Assembly (NCBI GenBank): GCA_037892935.1
Contig: JAYXKI010000007.1
Coordinates: forward strand, 1,364,001 to 1,428,000
Origin: Phlebopus portentosus
Lineage: Eukaryota > Basidiomycota > Agaricomycetes > Boletales > Boletinellaceae
Direction: 5' to 3'
DNA length: 64,000 bases
Shown: positions 60,472 to 64,000 of the stretch, piece by piece
Layout of the letters: each line of letters starts with the position of its first letter
Position numbering within the stretch: the first letter of the stretch is position 1
Notes under the pieces: model-generated
The model's input: only the letters and a program-made list of their open reading frames with translations
What the model was told of the DNA's origin: nothing
Database searches by the model: none
Translations under genes and position numbers: made by a program

Positions 60472-63400
60472 CCGCTTCGCTGCTTCTTATCCAACATCCT
60501 TGTACTCAGGGTTGATAGACGTATCGTCGCGTTGTGCCCACCAGGACAGAGCTGCAAATAAAGCTTACTGCGCAAGTAAGCCTGTTTCTTCAGTACCCTG
60601 GGTCTGTCAGCTCATCTATGCCAAGCAGCATATTAACGCAAGAACGTGCCGGAGTCGGGGGCCGATGATATTCAATGATGTCTAAGAAAGGAGAAGAGGA
60701 TAACCACAACAGCGTCAAGTGTACGTCCACTCCGTTTTGTTTATCCTTGTCTCGTGAGTAGTTAATTCATTTCATGGGAGCACACTGTGTCATGAATCAG
60801 TTGCAACCATGCGAATGAGCGCATAACGGGATGAGTCATGACCTCGGATATGTGAGATCGAACCAAGCGCACTGTTGAGGAATCTCCTTCCTCCTTCATC
60901 AGCCTTTGCTTCCGTATTATCAACCAGCTTTGGCTCCGGTACGGCCAGTGGTAGCGCTACGGTAGTATGGATATCGAGAACATGAACGATCTCAGGTCGT
61001 CTCTATATAATTGCTCATATGCATGAATCACACGGCAGAGGCGACACGAGTACAGTTTCCTTCGGCGGTGAAGTATGGAAGTATCCCAAGACTTGTACAT
61101 TTCGTGGATGCTGCGTGAGAGATCAAAGCGAAGAGAATGTGCCAGGTTCACGTGTGGCATGTCCCTTTCACTTTGTCTAACAATCCCAGGGGCACGAAGA
61201 CTACATTGCATCCTGCTGCGTCGCTCTTACCATCATTCTCATCGACATCACACTAACGTTGCAATCACTCTGGGCATTCACTTACGATTAATTTTAGCGT
61301 CAGTCCGACTGGAAGGGCTGTTCTTGTGTATCTTGGCATGGCAAAGGCTCTGAGCTACAGCTCCGTCCTTTTGAGTCGGGTTCGCATCACGGAAAATCAA
61401 TGGAAGGGCCACCAGCGGGCATCTGCAAATACAGCTCCTACAAGTACTACTGGAAATGGAGTCGTCGCATTGATTGAAGTACTCATAGCTGAGCACATTG
61501 GTTCTCCAATGGACGCGGGAAGCCGTGACCACTTAGTGGATTGGATTGCATCAGTGACTATGCAGTGCCGAGTTCTTATAGGCCCTTTTATTATATGCAG
61601 TGACAATTTCCAACCAAGGCTTCCTCAGGAAGGCCGAGAAAGTGCCAGCGGACAGACGTACCGGTGTGTCATATTTTATAATGTTCTTTGGTGGGGGGTT
61701 CTTTAGTCCCAGTACTGATCTTTCCATTATATAAAGAGAGAGCTGAGGCATCGTTCAAGCTTGCACAAGATTTCCGGGCTGTTCTCAAGAAGTCAAACAG
61801 ACGTAATTAATTGGACATATTAGGCGAACAATATACTTTTGCTATGTATACAGTAATTATTTCGTATATGTTGATCACAGATCTTCCTCATTTTGCTGCA
61901 CAGGCTTCAACTCAATTTGAATCCTCATGACACAAACAATTCATAGACGATACGTACCCACGGGTCGGCAGGAGTTGTTAACTTGGACTTTGAGAGTGGT
62001 CTGCAGGCTTACGTTTCTATGAAACTATTCATGCAGGTCACCTTCGAAGTATGACGATTTTCCTGACTTGTCATTGGGAGTATGCGGAACGGGGATTGGA
62101 ACTGAGACGGTTGGTTACTTGCGCTGTCAGATTTTTCAAGCCGGAACATTGAAACTCTTTTATCTACGGCCTCGAACATGTCTTCTGCTGCTAGCAGTTA
62201 AGTTATTCGTCTCTCAAGGCCCAATCAGCGCAACAATGTGGCAATTTGCCTTCTTGGGTAGGCCCAGTGCCCAGATGACCGGCGATCAAAACGCTACAAA
62301 ACATTATTGGAAAGCATTCTTCTATCTTGCATAGCTTTCCGATTACACCTTGTTGTACCTCAGTGTCATACATATAACTGCCTCTGCTCATTTGCCTCCT
62401 GGAGAACAACCGATCCCTGAATGATGAATTGCGCCCATTGTCGACCGTTTACATAACCTAGTACTGACAAGCCCGCGGCTGTTTTGAGTCTTACATAAGC
62501 AGGTGTCGATCACGACTTTTTCGGTCAGTGCAGAACAACAAGGTATGACGACCAATATGTTCAATGTGCCCATCTGGCATAATCTATTCCATACAGATCA
62601 ATCTACTGTGTCTGGACAAGATGTTCATGGCATGAAGGAATATTTGCTCATACCAAGCACGCAGGGAGTCGAAGTTTCAGACGGTCAGTAAGTATCCTGT
62701 ATTGAATCTGTGAAGTATAATGCCTCATTTATTATTGTCCCAGAGAGAGAAGTAAGCGATGTCATCAGATGATCGCAACACTTAAAGTTATATTCGTCGG
62801 CTATATCCTCAACGTCCGTGTTGAACGACGTAAGGAGGCCAGGTTTTCTTCCATGTGAGGGAACCGTCATCAAGACTGGCGTTTGAGCAGTTCACACTCT
62901 CATCTTCGATAAGCACTGCTCGCGACGTACGTTCATAGGCTCTCCATACGCGTCATCGCCGACCGTGGTACGCGTCTGTATTAGCAGCTGGAATCGCCTA
63001 CTGCAGATTCATTCACTCATCTATCTGTCTATCTGATTCTCTTGACGAGACCCAGCCAGGCTCCGTGCATCTCAACTGTAATCCTGACGCCAACATACTG
63101 CCGGGCACGGAGATTAGTATGACCGACGGTCTATACAGACGTCTGTGACATTATCCGTCCATATCCTTCTGGACTTGCATAAATGCGGAATCTAGAGAGA
63201 ACATCCTGCGTAGCACGCATAATCGCTGTCATGATGTGAAAGGAAGCAACTATCACTTAAATCTTCTGCTGCGGCTTTTTTGTCAAGAACGTCACGATAA
63301 GCGTTTTGGAAAGGAGCTTGGAACTTCTCTGATTCATTTTGTAGAGAAGCCTCTTGTGTCTTTCTACTTCTCCATATCCGTCTCCGTATAGACTGTGTAT

Positions 63401-64000
63401 GCGTCTGGAGCACATCCCGACTCCGGAATTCAGATTCTAGCCCGTCGGGGATTCAATAGAGGACAAACTAGGAAGCGGAAGGGCTTGGCCGCGGAACTGA
63501 TGGGTGGTGTCTTCGAGCTACTTGTACAGCACATCGTGTAGCCGCATCCTCATTCCTTCTGGTTCTCGAGCAAGCACAGCCGATGGCCGACCAAACATCG
63601 TCACCCTTCTCCTACACGTCTCGTGCCTTCCTCCTAAAAAAAACTTCGCCAATTCAATATTCGCCATTCCCGCGGTGCCTTTCTGCTAATACTGGTAAGG
63701 ACTAGACCGTCGCACTCACCGCGAAGCAGAGGTCTTCGCATGTCTTCGCATGCACGGACGGGGATTACACGCCCCCTGCCTGACGTCTTCCGGCTTCTTT
63801 GCCATTCAGTCCTATAATGTAGTGGGAAAGAGAAGGTGTGAACTTGCACGGGAGAAGTAAGGAAGTCAAGGGAAGAGGAGATGGGAGATATAGAAGGAGG
63901 CACGCACAGGTTACACGTTGTGATCCAGATGCTTCCTTTTGTTATTTTATGTACATGTATACCATGGCGTGGATTCAGGAGTATTGTATAAGCTTTTACT
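60472..64000. other. Right end of window, no gene supported
   Basis: Open frames up to 126 codons on both strands (for example 61326-61706 and 62068-62334) show no recognisable domain or splice pattern. A tandem TCTTCGCATG occurs at about 63730-63750 and an A(8) run near 63637. Possibly old transposon or gene debris. Confidence 0.4.

Noticed and set aside
61326..62334. Plus-strand frames of 88-126 codons near the right end
   Set aside because: No recognisable domain, no credible introns linking them.

Overview
This window is nuclear DNA from a filamentous basidiomycete, most likely a mushroom-forming Agaricomycete. Genes are dense and broken by many introns of about 50-60 nt. Families typical of that group are present: a Plavaka transposase, a DUF6533 membrane protein, a Zn2Cys6 regulator, an AA9 LPMO, a perilipin-like protein, a NACHT/STAND relic and a borosin precursor. 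No tRNA, rRNA or CRISPR array was recognised.

Layout. 1-3216 is a decayed Plavaka transposase cut by the left edge. 3213-26648 is mostly housekeeping: a Cue3/ASCC2-like CUE protein, a DUF6533 membrane protein, Fyv10/Gid9, cystathionine gamma-synthase with a CACGTGA box upstream, a Vps3/TGFBRAP1-like CORVET subunit, a perilipin-like lipid-droplet protein, a NACHT relic and a CBS-domain protein. 27196-43598 is more accessory: an unrecognised Ser/Gly-rich protein, three related F-box-like genes (one a pseudogene in a tandem pair), a Zn2Cys6 transcription factor, an AA9 LPMO and a small secreted protein. 43799-47593 holds ERG6 and STN1. 47594-49565 is AT-rich and full of inverted repeats.

The most interesting part is 49566-58855. 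The minus-strand gene at 49566-50915 encodes a 413-residue fusion of a SAM-dependent alpha-N-methyltransferase and a hydrophobic C-terminal peptide. It is an OphMA-like, self-methylating borosin RiPP precursor. Residues aligned with OphMA Arg72, Tyr76 and Tyr98 occur at the same numbers. The predicted core ends at the stop codon, so no follower peptide is seen, and it contains two cysteines and a proline. Within 8 kb lie an FAD monooxygenase, a CmcJ/AsaB-like oxidoreductase and an NTF2-like protein, a plausible set of tailoring genes. No prolyl-oligopeptidase macrocyclase is seen. Related short repeats lie inside and beside this block. The last 3.5 kb shows no gene that I can support.

Two themes run through the window. 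At least four introns in three genes appear to use GC-AG splice sites. Several otherwise intact genes carry one-base frame breaks, some in short homopolymers, which suggests residual assembly errors, though true mutations are not excluded.
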